From Arctopsyche grandis (taxonomy: Eukaryota; Arthropoda; Insecta; Trichoptera; Hydropsychidae): a stretch of 64,000 bases of DNA. The DNA lies in assembly GCF_051622035.1 (NCBI RefSeq), contig NC_135357.1, forward strand, positions 32,778,191 through 32,842,190, written 5' to 3'. The notes under the pieces are model-generated. The model was not told where the DNA came from and made no database searches. It saw only the letters and a list, made by a program, of their open reading frames with translations. How positions within the stretch are numbered: position 1 is the first letter of the stretch; each line of letters opens with the position of its first letter. Made by a program: the position numbers and the translations under genes. Below, piece after piece: positions 35,791-45,689 of the stretch.

Positions 35791-36685
35791 TATAATTTCG
35801 AAAGAGACTTTTTAAGGTTTAATGCAAGTATGTGTGTAAGGTTTGGGTGGTAGAATCCGTGACGTGTTATTCAAAAAATATAAATTTCGATTTATTTTCT
35901 TTTCGATTCTTTTCTGTTCAGATTTCGATTCCGATTCATGTTTCAGTTACGGATCCCGATTCCTTTTTCAGTTCCGGTTCCGGATTCGTTTTTCGTTTGC
36001 AGATCTGGATTTCTTTTTCAGTTCCTCTTAGGAATCCTGTTTCAGTCCTGGATCCCGATTCCTTTTTCAATTCCGGATCCCGATTACTTATTCAGTTTAG
36101 GATGTTGATTCCTTTTTTCGGTACCGGATCCCGATCTCTTTTTCATTTCCGGTTCTAAATTCCTGTTTCAGTTCCTGTCCTAGATTCCGTTTTCAGTATC
36201 GGATCCCGATTCCTTTTTCAGTTCCGTATCCCGATTCCTTTTTCAGTTCTGGATCCCACTTCCTCTTTCAATTCTGGATCCGGAATTCTGTTTCAGTTCC
36301 GGATCCGGATTCCTTTTTCATTTCCTGCTCCGGATTCTTCATTTTGTTCCAGTTCTGAATTCATTTTTCATTTACTATTCCCGATTCCATTTTTCATTTC
36401 CTGTTTCCGGTTCCATTTTCATTTCCTGTTCCGGATTACGATTCCTTACTCAGTTCCAGATCCGGATTCGTGTTTCAGTTCCGATTCCGATTCCTTTTTC
36501 AGTTCCGCATCAAGATTTTTTTCCGTTCCGATTCCCTTATACATATACATATATAAAAAAAATACCATTCTTTGTGTGTGTGTGTGTGTAATTTCTGATT
36601 AGTTTTTTTTTTCGATTTAAATAAATTTAATAAAAAACAAATAATTTTTTTATAAATATCGAGCGAAGCCGGGTAAAACCACTAG
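35791..36685 (+). mobile_element. Helitron-like element with minisatellite (copy B)
   Basis: Counterpart of the element at 31,773. It ends GAGCGAAGCCGGG-TAAAACCA followed by CTAGT, with a better preserved tail than copy A. The start has lost the TCTA of the other copies. Interior: the same ~25-bp GGATCC-containing minisatellite (35,890-36,540) and a (GT)n tract near 36,571-36,590. Open frames through the array are treated as artefacts. Confidence 0.45.
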
Positions 36686-37811
36686 TATAACATATAATAA
36701 TATCATAATGTACTAATAATGCTATTGCATACCAGTAAAGAGGCTGCAGGTTTTAGTCCCGTCTCAATATGTTGCTGGCGAGATCTACCTAGCTTAATTT
36801 TTATGACGAAACCAACAAATCAGTATCCTCCCCCTCGGTTTCTCACATATTCGAGCTATCGATCTTTGCCTTCCGATATTTGCGTTTTCTGTCATTTAAC
36901 ATTCTGTCTCGTCACGTAGACCCGTCTCTATCGTATTCAATGTTTGAAAAATTGTTATTGTGTAAAAAGAATAGTCTAACCTTGTGTCCATATAGTATAT
37001 GTATGTACATATATATTTAATAAAATAAAAATAAAAATATTAAAACTAAAATATCCTACATATATTGAAACGTATTTTATATCTTGTTTTTATATTTCTA
37101 CAATTTCATTACATAGCACTGAAAAATACAAAAATATTTTTATAGAAATAGAAAAAAGATTTTATATAAATAGAAAAGAAGTGAGTACTGATTTCAGTAC
37201 TCACTTTTGGCAAAGAAATACTAGATTTTGAAGTAAAGAATGCAAAAGCTTAAAATATGTAAAAATTGCTTATTTTTTTAAACGCTCATATCTCCTAAAC
37301 GATAGCAAGCCAACAAAAAATATTGTCATATTCGAATTAAGTGGGTCAAACATAGTTAACCCTTTTAATGCTACCTACGCCGATCGGCGTTGTGCCAACA
37401 AGCCTATCAGCCTGAAATACGCCTATCGGTGTTGTTGTTTTTAAATATGTAAAAAATAAATAAGGACACTACCCGTTAAGCCTTTCAAGGTAGTATTGAA
37501 AAAAAATGCATTGAACATGGGTCGTGTAGTCCGTGTCAATGTTCATAAAGACTGGTTGACACCGGAATTTCTGAATTTATAACGAAAGTAGAATTTCTCG
37601 ATGGAAATCACTAACTGCTGAGTATTTTAGATTGTGGTTTGGCATTTAGATTATGAGCATTATATTTTAACAACAATGAAGAAGATGGAACTAGTTTTGT
37701 AAAAATACATTCATTAATAGACTTCTTTTGTTTATTTTATATTGTTGCAAGATTGTACATATATTGGAGTCTTTTTTTGAATATGGAATATGGATCGATT
37801 TATAGATTTTA
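36686..37811. other. Noncoding part of block B and unique flank
   Basis: Block B homology continues to about 37,521. The remaining 290 bp (around CTGGTTGACACCGG and on to the Harbinger edge) is not repeated elsewhere in the window and shows no gene. Confidence 0.5.
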
Positions 37812-37979
37812 AAGGTCTGACCGCACTATACGTCTGCGACACGAACGGCAGCGTGCGGCCAAATATTGTTTGTATGCAATTGTATGAGATATAACGCACT
37901 ACGCGTCACGCGACAGAGTTGCCTTTTGCATCAACTTTGCCGTGTTGTGTTGTGTCGTGCTGCAGCAGTCGACGGCCGT

Positions 37980-38062
37980 ATGATGAAGGTTCATATAACC
38001 AAGAAAAATACACGTATCAGAGATGCTATATCCCCTGAAGAAAGGATAACTGTTACTTTGAG
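37980..38062 (+). pseudogene. Harbinger 1 transposase, exon A fragment
   Basis: Encodes MMKVHITKKNTRIRDAIS then PEERITVTLR, the segment of Harbinger transposases before the block usually reading RYLATGxxFxxL. It ends AG just before a GTAAGG donor. Sequence upstream of the ATG pair is replaced by transposon-end DNA, so the N-terminal part of the protein is missing compared with the second copy. Confidence 0.75.
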
Positions 38063-38136
38063 GTAAGGAAAACAATATTATTTATTTTTAGACTTATTTA
38101 TTGAAAAAAAAAACATAATAAAATAAAAGATAAAAA

Positions 38137-39368
38137 AAAATACCACTTCTGGTTTACGAATTCTGACCAAAACGTTAGAATTAGTAAACCGGGTTTATGA
38201 ATTCGGGTGTGACCAATCCATGACTCTATCTATTTGAGGAATATAAGAAAGTCACAAAACAAAATTCTATATTGAACCGTACAGTCCATTCACACATATC
38301 GGCAGCATTATGAAATACTAATATCTAAGACAGCATTTTCGATACAAATGTATGGAAACTTGCACAAGACAAAAGTTCTACTTCCGGTTCTCGGATTTTG
38401 TTAATTTTTTTTTTATTACTTAAAATCACTATCAGTATTATACAAATTAAATATCAAGAAAATAAAAATAATTTAAAAGGTCAAAATAAAATAATGAAAT
38501 ATTGCTTTAAAAAAATACTACTTCCGGATTACGAATTCTGACCAAAACCTTATCAGCTCTAAGTTAGTACATAAAGAATACAAATATAAATTTTCAGCTT
38601 AATACGTTCAGGGGTGTGGACAGAATCCAGGCGACAACATTTTTGACCTTTCTAAGAGGAAAAAAATCACACTTGTGGTTTATTAAATTTAGTGATTTTT
38701 ATTTTCATCACATTGATAAAATAATTATACTTGAATTTTTTCGTGAAGAACACACATGTTTTAAGGGGTCGAAAAAAATAGTGGAAGAAAAATCGAACAA
38801 GAGTAAACTGCCACTGCCGGTAGAGGGATGCTTACGAAATTTTATGCATAACTTGTAATTACGCTTAAACTTCTAGATATCAAATTTCAGTTCAATAAAC
38901 CAGAAGGTTTCTGAGAAAAACATAAAACACCTCGATTATCTAGAGTACAAGTACTACTTCCGGTTCAGATAAAAATATTTAAAAAATATTAGGTTATAAA
39001 ATTTATAATTTCTGTTACATATAAAAAACTTTTAATTCAATTTAGTTATCAGTTTGGGAGATAATTGAATTCAAAAAATTAAAAAAGGGGCCTATAAAGG
39101 GAGGTACCATTTCCAGTCAATTGAAAAATTTGAAAAAAATTTACGTCGTGTCGATAAAAATCTCAGTAACCGATACTATGTAAGTTTCAGTTCGATAGGA
39201 CTAACGGTGTTCAAAAAAATCCCCAAAATACACAGCCACACACACATTTTTTCTAGATCATGAAAACGTGATCAGTAATCGATTCCGAGTTCGAATCAGT
39301 CAAAATCTCGAGTTCGAATTTTCGCATGATCACAAAACTTCATCTTTTGTTACTACGTACATAGATAA
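38137..39368. mobile_element. Unclassified 1.2-kb insertion in Harbinger 1
   Basis: Defined by comparison: Harbinger 2 runs directly from AATAAAATAAAAGGTAAA to AAATTCAAATTGTGCAC, whereas here about 1.23 kb separates the same two phrases. The insert contains about four spaced copies of a motif ACTTCCGG plus GAATTCTGACCAAAAC-type sequence (near 38,140, 38,380, 38,518 and 38,950). It ends with TCATGAAAACGTGATCA and a stretch around GTTACTACGTACATAG. An 80-codon ORF at 38,616-38,858 is not recognised. No protein domain seen. Confidence 0.6.
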
Positions 39369-39401
39369 AGTAAAAATTCAAATTGTACACAAAACCTTTA
39401 C

Positions 39402-42400
39402 TTAATTATTATCTTCGTTCTGGAACTGCCTGAATGACTGACGAACTGTATTTTGGCCTGAATATTGAGTAGAATTTTCATGGGTTTGATATTTTATTTT
39501 GTATAACAAATTCATGACCTCTAGTCGAAACTCCAAATTTTGCCTCTCGTTCATACTATTAAGGTCGGATACTAAAGACAATAAAAATTTAGTACTGGAA
39601 TCCTCCTCGGGAGGAGCATTGTTTTGTGTCATCGAGTTGATCAAAGCCTCTTGAAATGCCGTCATGTTGTGGCCTTTGTTTTTCTTCGACGTTGTCTTCG
39701 AAGTTAGTGACTCCAATGGAGTTGCGGGGTCGTCAGTAAGATCAGTTGCGGGGTCGTCAGTAAGATCTGTAGTATGTAGAATACTGACTTCAGCACTTGC
39801 GTTGCTCGACGTGGGACGAGATTCCTTTGTGCTTTCCAAAAAGCAAAGAGATTCGACATAAGTGCATTTTCTTTTTTTAAGAGCTGCACCTCCACTCCTT
39901 GTCGTACCAAGCCTCTTTTCTTTTATAAAATAGTCTCTCAAATTCCTCCATTTCTTTTGTAATTCGTTAACTGCAAATAAAAATTAACACAAATTAATCA
40001 CATGTTTTGTTATATATCTATGGCAACTGGAATGAATTTCACCACATTGTCACAGGACTTTTTAATTGGAAGATCAACTGTAGCTGAAATAATTAAAGAA
40101 AATTGTGCGGTTTTCTGGGAGGTGCTACTGCCAGTTGAAATGCCAGAGCCTACCAAAGATTCGTGGCTGACGGTGGCAGAACAATTTTACATTAAAACAA
40201 ATTTCCCAAATTGTATTGGAGCAGTTGACGGTAAACACATACGAATTATCAACCCTGATCGTAGTTGGTCAAATTTCTTATAATTTTTTTTTTCAATAAT
40301 ACTCATGGCAGTAGCAGATTCTAATTTGTGATTTCTCACCATTGATGTTGGATCTTGTGACAAAGAAACGGATAGCAATATTTTCAGAAATTCTAATTTT
40401 GGAAAAAAAACTATATGGGGGTATGTTGGATCTACCCTTCGACAGAAAACTTCTAGATACAACTGGACCAGTACAACCATTTGTACTGCTGGATACAGAA
40501 AAACGCACTTTTAATTACCGTCTGAGCCGAGCGAGAAGGTGTGTTGAATACGCATTCGGTATATTAGTACCACTTTGTGGTACGCGGTTGATGCTTAGTG
40601 GTACGCAAAAGAAAAATCATTAATGGCGGACATGCAGTAATAAATGATTTACAATCATAAAAATAGAGATATTTTTTATATAATTAAAAAACATTATCTT
40701 TACTAATCATAATCGACGTCAGTTTGTACAGTCTATTATCGAAAATCTGGCAAAATCTACAGTTTTCCTCTGATCCGGCATGGATTTTGGAGTGCTTTTT
40801 AAATTTACCCCGTTAGCGCTCCAATAAATAAATAACTTGAATTTGATACTTCAGAACAGCTCGAAAACGATATTTAATATTGCGGATAAAATTGAAAATA
40901 TTATTAGAAAATTAGATTTTTGGAGGCTGTGTATCGAAAAGGAACGATCTGAAGTATTTGAAACCTTACGCAGTGCTTTTCCAAACCTGAAGAAGCAAAC
41001 AATTGGATTTTAAACCCTTTTAATAATGAACATTTTCGGACAGTTACGTCATTATCAATCAAGAAAAAAAAGAACTTAATTGAACTTTCAAGTGATAACA
41101 TTTTAAAAGCTGAATTTAAAAAAATAAGGTTTTAATTTTTGGCTAGATATCAGTGAAGAATATGAACAGCTTGCTGACAAACCGCTTAAATTTATGCTGC
41201 CGTTTACTAGCACTGAACTGGTTGAGAGAGCTTTCTCTTCATATATTTGTATAAAAGACAAATATTGAAATTAAATGCAGTTCCAGACTCAACGGTATAT
41301 CTCGCATAATTTGAACCGAATTAAAAAAAAAATCCTCGAAACAAGTACAAGGATCTTATTAAATTTATTTTATAAGGAGATTTAATTAAGAAAAGAAAAT
41401 AAATGATTTTAATACAAACACAAAATTACAGAGTATGTACTTATAGTAATAGAAGTATGACAAAATAGTAGATAAATATATTAAACTTTGAGCATATTAT
41501 AATTGCGACTCCGCAAATAACTTTTTTTCCACAAAATGCCTTAACAAAACAGATTCATTGCGTCTTCATATTCCTTAAAATGCAAATCTGTACTATATAT
41601 GAAATTACAATTGTAATAACTAAAGCCCGGACCCAGAGGGTACTGCGTATTGTTCAAATGTTGTAAATGCATTGTCAAAGGTTTGCCGAACCTTTTTTAC
41701 AAAGCATTTTCAACAAAGGAACAATAAGCGGCACCTTGGCTATCCTACCCCTAGTAATAACAAACTTCATGAAATACAATAATTTTTATATAGTGGTACA
41801 ATTTAGCATAATGTACTATCAAGTGGTACGCGAGTAAAAAAAGGTTGGGAAACGCTGTATTAGCCAATACATGAACACACTTGTGTGTGTGTCTCGAATA
41901 GGCTGCTAAATCACTGAACCGATTACGATGAAACTTTCAGGATTTGTTGTGTGTATGTCCGGGAAGATTACTGTGAAAAAAAAACGGGAAAAAACGGGAA
42001 CGGAAACGGAAAAAACGGGAATGAGTGTCATTGCAACGCAATAATTTCAAATGTGTTCGCTACCTGCGTTTTTCCGACAAATGGGAACGGGAACGAGAAC
42101 GGGAACGAAAACGGGAATTGCATGCGTTATTGTGGCGTTGCAACGCATGCCGGGTTCAGCTAGTTACTTATAAATAGAGACCGAAATCTGAAGGGGCTGT
42201 TTATTGTTCAAAGATTGTAAATGCATTGTTAAAGGTTTGCCGAACCTTTTTTACAAAGGATTTACAACGATTGAACAATAGGCGGCGCGTTTCCGGCCCC
42301 TTCAGATTCCGACCTCTACTTATAAATTACTTAATATTTCTTATAAATTACTTACTGGTTTCAATGTGTTCATTTTCTGTGAATAATTCCCAATTCTCGT

Positions 42401-42527
42401 ATAACACTTTTAAAATTTCATCCCATGCTCGTCTCTTTGCCGTCCTATCAGTGTAGCTTTTGTCTTTCAAGTCCCAAAGGCAAACTCTACTTTGGACTTC
42501 AGCAATGAATCGACCGGTGTCGAACAT
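39402..42527 (-). CDS. MADF-BESS protein of Harbinger 1 (intact two-exon frame)
   Basis: Second protein of Harbinger-type elements, thought to bind DNA and help the transposase. On the minus strand exon 1 is 42,527-42,356 (start MFDTGRF; MADF hallmark VCLWDLKDKSYTDRTAKR) and ends at a GTAAGT donor. Exon 2 is 39,970-39,402, after TTTGCAG, and continues the MADF domain (ELQKKWRNLRDYF ... TYVESLCFL). A BESS motif follows (FLLSLVSDLNSMNERQ). Joined length is 246 residues with no stop. A 24-bp direct repeat duplicates TDLTDDPA. The 2.4-kb intron contains the transposase exon B on the opposite strand and all the later insertions. MADF-BESS genes also occur as ordinary host genes, but the paired layout here indicates transposon origin. 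Confidence 0.75.
40014..40573 (+). pseudogene. Harbinger 1 transposase, exon B (broken)
   Basis: DDE transposase core of the PIF/Harbinger type. MATGMNFTTLSQDFLIGRS is followed by FPNCIGAVDGKHIRI, which carries the first catalytic aspartate. A frameshift at about 40,275 (T run after SNFL) and further shifts separate the DVGS block (second aspartate) from NYRLSRARRCVEYAFGI, which contains the catalytic glutamate. The splice acceptor before the exon is altered (TTATATATC, where copy 2 has TTATAGG). The frame ends where hAT-like DNA begins, so the C-terminus is lost. Nonfunctional. Confidence 0.85.
40876..41340 (+). pseudogene. hAT transposase C-terminal remnant
   Basis: Fragments in one main frame with several stops and shifts: ENIIRKLDFWRLCIEK, later LIELSSDN-like sequence, then YEQLADKPLKFMLPFTSTE and LVERAFSSYICIKDKY. 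The last block is the hAT dimerisation region of the SCAND3/ZBED-related group, usually LPFxSTYLCExxFSxxxxIKxKxRxxL. The ligand and catalytic parts upstream are largely gone. Decayed. Confidence 0.75.
41621..41753. mobile_element. Short hAT-type MITE with 8-bp duplication
   Basis: 133 bp, flanked on both sides by GTAATAAC (41,613-41,620 and 41,754-41,761). Its core (TATTGTTCAAATGTTG ... GGTTTGCCGAACC ... CAACAAAGGAACAATA) is an imperfect palindrome closely related to the MITE at 42,175. It sits inside the hAT relic and is therefore younger than it. Confidence 0.75.
41876..42163 (+). mobile_element. Non-autonomous Helitron
   Basis: The phrase AATAGGCTGCTAAATCACTG-AACCGATTACGATGAAA is common in insect Helitron 5' regions. 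The element ends CTAG followed by T (42,160-42,163). Ten bases before that is a perfect hairpin with arms GCATGCGTT and AACGCATGC (42,119-42,150), as expected for a Helitron terminator. The middle is purine-rich with repeated CGGGAACGGGAACG-type units. The exact 5' end is uncertain. Confidence 0.65.
42175..42318. mobile_element. hAT-type MITE with perfect 8-bp duplication
   Basis: 144 bp with inverted ends TAGAGACCGAAATCTGAAGG and CCTTCAGATTCCGACCTCTA. It is flanked by CTTATAAA at 42,167-42,174 and 42,319-42,326. The interior is nearly palindromic (ATTGTTCAAAGATTG ... CGATTGAACAAT) around GGTTTGCCGAACC. An 8-bp duplication indicates mobilisation by a hAT transposase. Confidence 0.85.
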
Positions 42528-42870
42528 CGTGTAGTACGCAAGCTGCACACGAATGCACGCGCCGACGACCGACCGCTAAGTGCGGCGCATTCCATCCAAT
42601 AGCATGCAAAATGCAAGGTCGCGGAGCGTTCGCAGCCGCACGCGGAATCGAAACATCCGCAGAGGTCGTGCGAACCGCAAAGGCAGGCTCTGCGCATGTT
42701 TCAATTCCGCGTGCGGTTGTCAGTCGGTCGTCGGCGCGCGCATTCGTGTACAGCTGTGAGTATGTACATATGTACTGCACCGCTCAATTCATTTTTGAAA
42801 TCCGAAGTATAGTTTGCCTTTGGGACTTAAGACAAAAGCTACAGTGATAGGACGGCAAAGAGACGAGTAT
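42466..42870. repeat. Palindromic duplication of MADF exon 1 and GC-rich flank
   Basis: The left arm (about 42,466-42,640) holds GTCCCAAAGGCAAACT, the CGACGACCGACCG motif and CGGAATCGAAACAT. The right arm (about 42,690-42,870) holds the same items reverse-complemented, including TTTGCCTTTGGGACTT on the + strand, which is a partial inverted copy of MADF exon 1. GC content is much higher than around it. Open frames in both arms (for example 42,499-42,780) are by-products of the palindrome. Confidence 0.75.
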
Positions 42871-44256
42871 TGGACAAAATTTTAATAACAGAAAAAAAAT
42901 TGTTACGATCGAGGCGGATTGCGGTTTCCGCCCTCAATGCGGCCGCGATCGTCCGCAGCTTAAGGGCCTCTGCACACTTGACGGATCTTCCGGTGCGAAC
43001 CGGCCGCACCGGTTAGCCGTTCCGGATGATCGCGGCCGCTTTGCGGACGGGAACCGCATTCCAAAATCTCGATGGCGGAACGGCGCCTACAGCTTGCGTC
43101 GCACGAAGGGTTTTCAGTATACGTTTTTACTTACACAGTACGCATGTGAGATTTGGCGGAAGCGACCCGCGGAGTGTGTACATATTCTGACTGTACGTAC
43201 ACAGTGTTGAACGTGGAGCTCTATAGTTTTCACAACATTTGTTCACACATTTTTGTTATAGACAACAACGGACCAGTGGTGGCTCGTGATAATTTTTAGT
43301 GGCGGGGTTGCACTGAAAAGATGTCTAAAAAATGTCACCATAATTGTTCTATCATGTCATAACAGGACAAAATAAGCACAATTTTTGGCGTACGACCACT
43401 TACATGTGGATTTAAGTTGTTATGTGGTACGATCTTACAACCTATGTATATACTTATGTATACTACCCTTTAGCCTTAAGTTTGAACATCTGTTTCATTT
43501 TTAACTACTTATGATGTTATCTCTTAAAGTTATCCCTCATTATTTATGAGACTTTCAATATCTTTATTGCTTCCACACTGTACAATCAACTATTCTGCTC
43601 AATCCTATCTACTTAACTTTTATCTATTATAATTTATGCGAGTTTCTAACACGATTGTTATATAAGACGACATAGTTAATGACCTGTTGAAATCCAAAGT
43701 ATTACTTTTTATAATCTTTATTGCTATAGCTGCATTTTGTCCCACGACACATGTAAACCCTCAAATATTATTATCACTATTTATCTCTATGATAAATTGT
43801 TTATCTACTCAAAAATGTCTCGATACTCTCAAAGGATACATAAATCAAATATTAAAACTGTCTTACACACGGATGTTGCTCTGTATCTTAATCACTTTGT
43901 TATTTACCAAAATTCTGTGATTGGTTAAAGCTTATCATTATTTTGTGTATAAATGCTCATGTTAGATCTATTGAACCTCACTTGCGATTAAACTGCCTTA
44001 CTAGTAACTTGTGATTACTACATAGTTACTTGCGATCAAACAGTCTCACAAGGCACTTGTGATTAAACTGCCTAACTAGCACTTCGAGACTATTAATTTG
44101 TAATACAAACTTGTAAATTAATCTCGTTTATATTTACTGCTAATTAAAGAATATAATCATTTGATAAAAACTGTGACTATAATATTCTACACCATCTCCT
44201 ACTTGTGCCCGTAACAAAGTATTATTGAAAAAAAAACTAGCAAAATTCACCACCCA

Positions 44257-45240
44257 TTAAAGGGGTGCGTCCAAACGCGATGAAGATTTCGAAAAATACG
44301 CTGGTACTCCAGTAAGATTGCTAAAAAAAATTCGTGCTTGCTGGATTCGCGACGCGGCTTTCTCAACAACTAAATTAAGTTGATGAGCATAACAGTGAAC
44401 TAAGTGTGCATTTTTATAAGTTTGTTTCAAAATTTTCTGTACACCTCCCCTCTCTCCGCTCATTACAGCGGCACCGTCGTAAGTTTGAGCAATAAGTTTT
44501 TCATTGTCATCGTTTAAAACTAGTTTTAATTGTTCAGTAATGCATGCTGCTAAACCTTCTGCGCTCTTATTTTTTTAAAAAAACCCCAAAACCTTTCAAA
44601 AACTTTACCCCCTAATTCGTAACGAAAAACATTAACCTGTTGAAAATGCATCGATACAACGGTTGTTTCATCTGCCATAACAGCTAGACAATCTAAAAGT
44701 TCATTTTGAATAGTTTTTGATGTCCCTTTAAAAACCGAAGAAGTTTGAAAATGTTTTTTTAAAGAATCGTCGAAATTTTGTGAATATTCTAGAAGCCCCC
44801 GAAAAACTCCTGGATTTTTTGAATTATCTCTTTCATCGTGTCCCCTCATTGGCATTTCAAATTTACCGCAAAATTTAACGCAATCAATAATTTTAAATAA
44901 AACAACCCGATTTTTTTTGACGTTTTCGTTATGCTTATCTATTTCCCGCCGATAAGCTTCGCTTAAATGGGTTTTTATGTTAGCCGATCCCAAAATCGTG
45001 AGATTACACACATTTTTTAAGTGTTCGAAACTTCCCTCGTATTTTTTAATTTTATCGTTTAAATGTTTTAAGTCAATAATGATCGTCCAAGATGCTTCGC
45101 CTGGCGACTCGCCTCCAAACAAAAGACACGGATAACAAAATAACGCGTTTTTTTCTCTACATCCCGTTAACCAATTGTATTTTTTATAAATGTCTGGATT
45201 AAATTTTCGCGAGTAACTAAAAGATCTACTAGTTGCAGGC
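44257..45240 (-). pseudogene. hAT transposase (TTF finger, DUF4371-like), broken
   Basis: Read on the minus strand, from about 45,240 after a CACAG acceptor-like site: YSRKFNPDIYKKYNWLTG, then CREKNALFCYPCLLFGGE, the TTF-type zinc finger of this hAT group. Next comes MRGHDERDNSKNPGVFRGLL, then SKTIQNELLDCLAVMADET with the conserved DET, then VNVFRYELGGKVFERFWGF. A frameshift at the A/T run near 44,575 moves to a frame with AQTYDGAAVMSGERGGVQ and HCYAHQLNLVVEKAA. The sequence stops at 44,257 just after FSKSSSR, before the C-terminal dimerisation domain. It cannot make a full transposase. Confidence 0.85.
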
Positions 45241-45389
45241 TGTGAAATAATTAAATTGGGCGCGAGGCAGCCTAATGCTTTTATAGCGACTTTTTCGGTA
45301 AGTTCTAGTCACGAAAAGTGCAAATTTTGTAAATATTTTACTGAATTATTTTTTTCTTCCATTTTTAAAAGAAAAAAAATCTTAATATA

Positions 45390-45586
45390 TGTAGAATTGA
45401 TTTTTAAACGAGCCGTAGGTATAGTTGGTCAAGCTGGGATAGAGTGTGTGTGGTATGCATGGGAAAGACCGGATGCGTGTTGTTATGGTCACTTGTTGGA
45501 GAACAAGCCCGAAGCATGTGTTAATAAATACATAGTTCTGACTTAATCTGCGTTTCACTTGGAATCCTTCACATCCGGATCCTATA
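45390..45586 (+). repeat. 5' LTR
   Basis: Starts TGTAGAATTG and ends near GGATCCTATA. It contains AATAAA at about 45,524, a likely polyadenylation signal, and matches the 3' LTR exactly as far as I can read. The boundary is uncertain by a few bases because TATA-type bases occur on both sides. Confidence 0.88.
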
Positions 45587-45689
45587 TTTGGGGGCTTTGT
45601 CCGGGATGCCCGAAGACATTCCAGTGACAGCCAGAAGCGGTCAGACGACGACGCGGAGTTTTGACAGTTGAGGTTAGGACGCGCGCGCG

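Larger units (their letters stand above)
33778..37521 (+). repeat. Segmental duplication block B
   Basis: Tandem partner of block A, same orientation and order of parts: gene, relic fingers, Helitron-like element with minisatellite, GT tract, B-box-like phrase, 26-bp palindrome at 37,180-37,205 (same arms as in A, with TT instead of AA at the centre), and the ACGCCGATCGGCGT hairpin near 37,377. Homology to A starts at TTTTATATTTAGGGAAC and ends near AACATGGGTCGTG. Confidence 0.85.
40574..41857 (+). mobile_element. hAT transposon relic inside Harbinger 1
   Basis: The right end AAGGTTGGGAAACGCTG is the reverse complement of the common hAT start CAGCGTTTCCCAACC, and subterminal GTGGTACGCGAG repeats occur at both ends. 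The left end lacks the CAGCG tip. Harbinger 2 runs uninterrupted from ATTCGGTATATTGG to CCAATAAATGG at this site, which places the insertion between the two. Flanks TATTA on both sides could be remains of an 8-bp duplication, but this is not exact. Confidence 0.75.
37812..42895 (+). mobile_element. PIF/Harbinger transposon 1 (decayed, with nested insertions)
   Basis: Contains in order: terminal-type sequence AAAGGTCTGACCGCAC, transposase exon A (37,980-38,062), exon 2 of a MADF-BESS gene on the minus strand, transposase exon B (about 40,014-40,573), and MADF exon 1 at 42,356-42,527 on the minus strand. The layout matches the second element at 42,963-52,312. Comparing the two shows later insertions in this copy: 38,137-39,368, a hAT relic, a Helitron and two MITEs. 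The 3' third of the transposase is missing. Right-hand limits are uncertain because the DNA there is palindromic. Confidence 0.8.

Noticed and set aside
43687-43928. Two overlapping ORFs in the left part of the hAT element
   Set aside because: Hydrophobic, AT-driven frames without a recognisable domain; they overlap in different frames and have no matching copy to show conservation.
43690-44216. Solo LTR inside the hAT element
   Set aside because: A TATAAATGC phrase and a terminal AACA are suggestive, but I found no TG start with a matching duplication on both sides.
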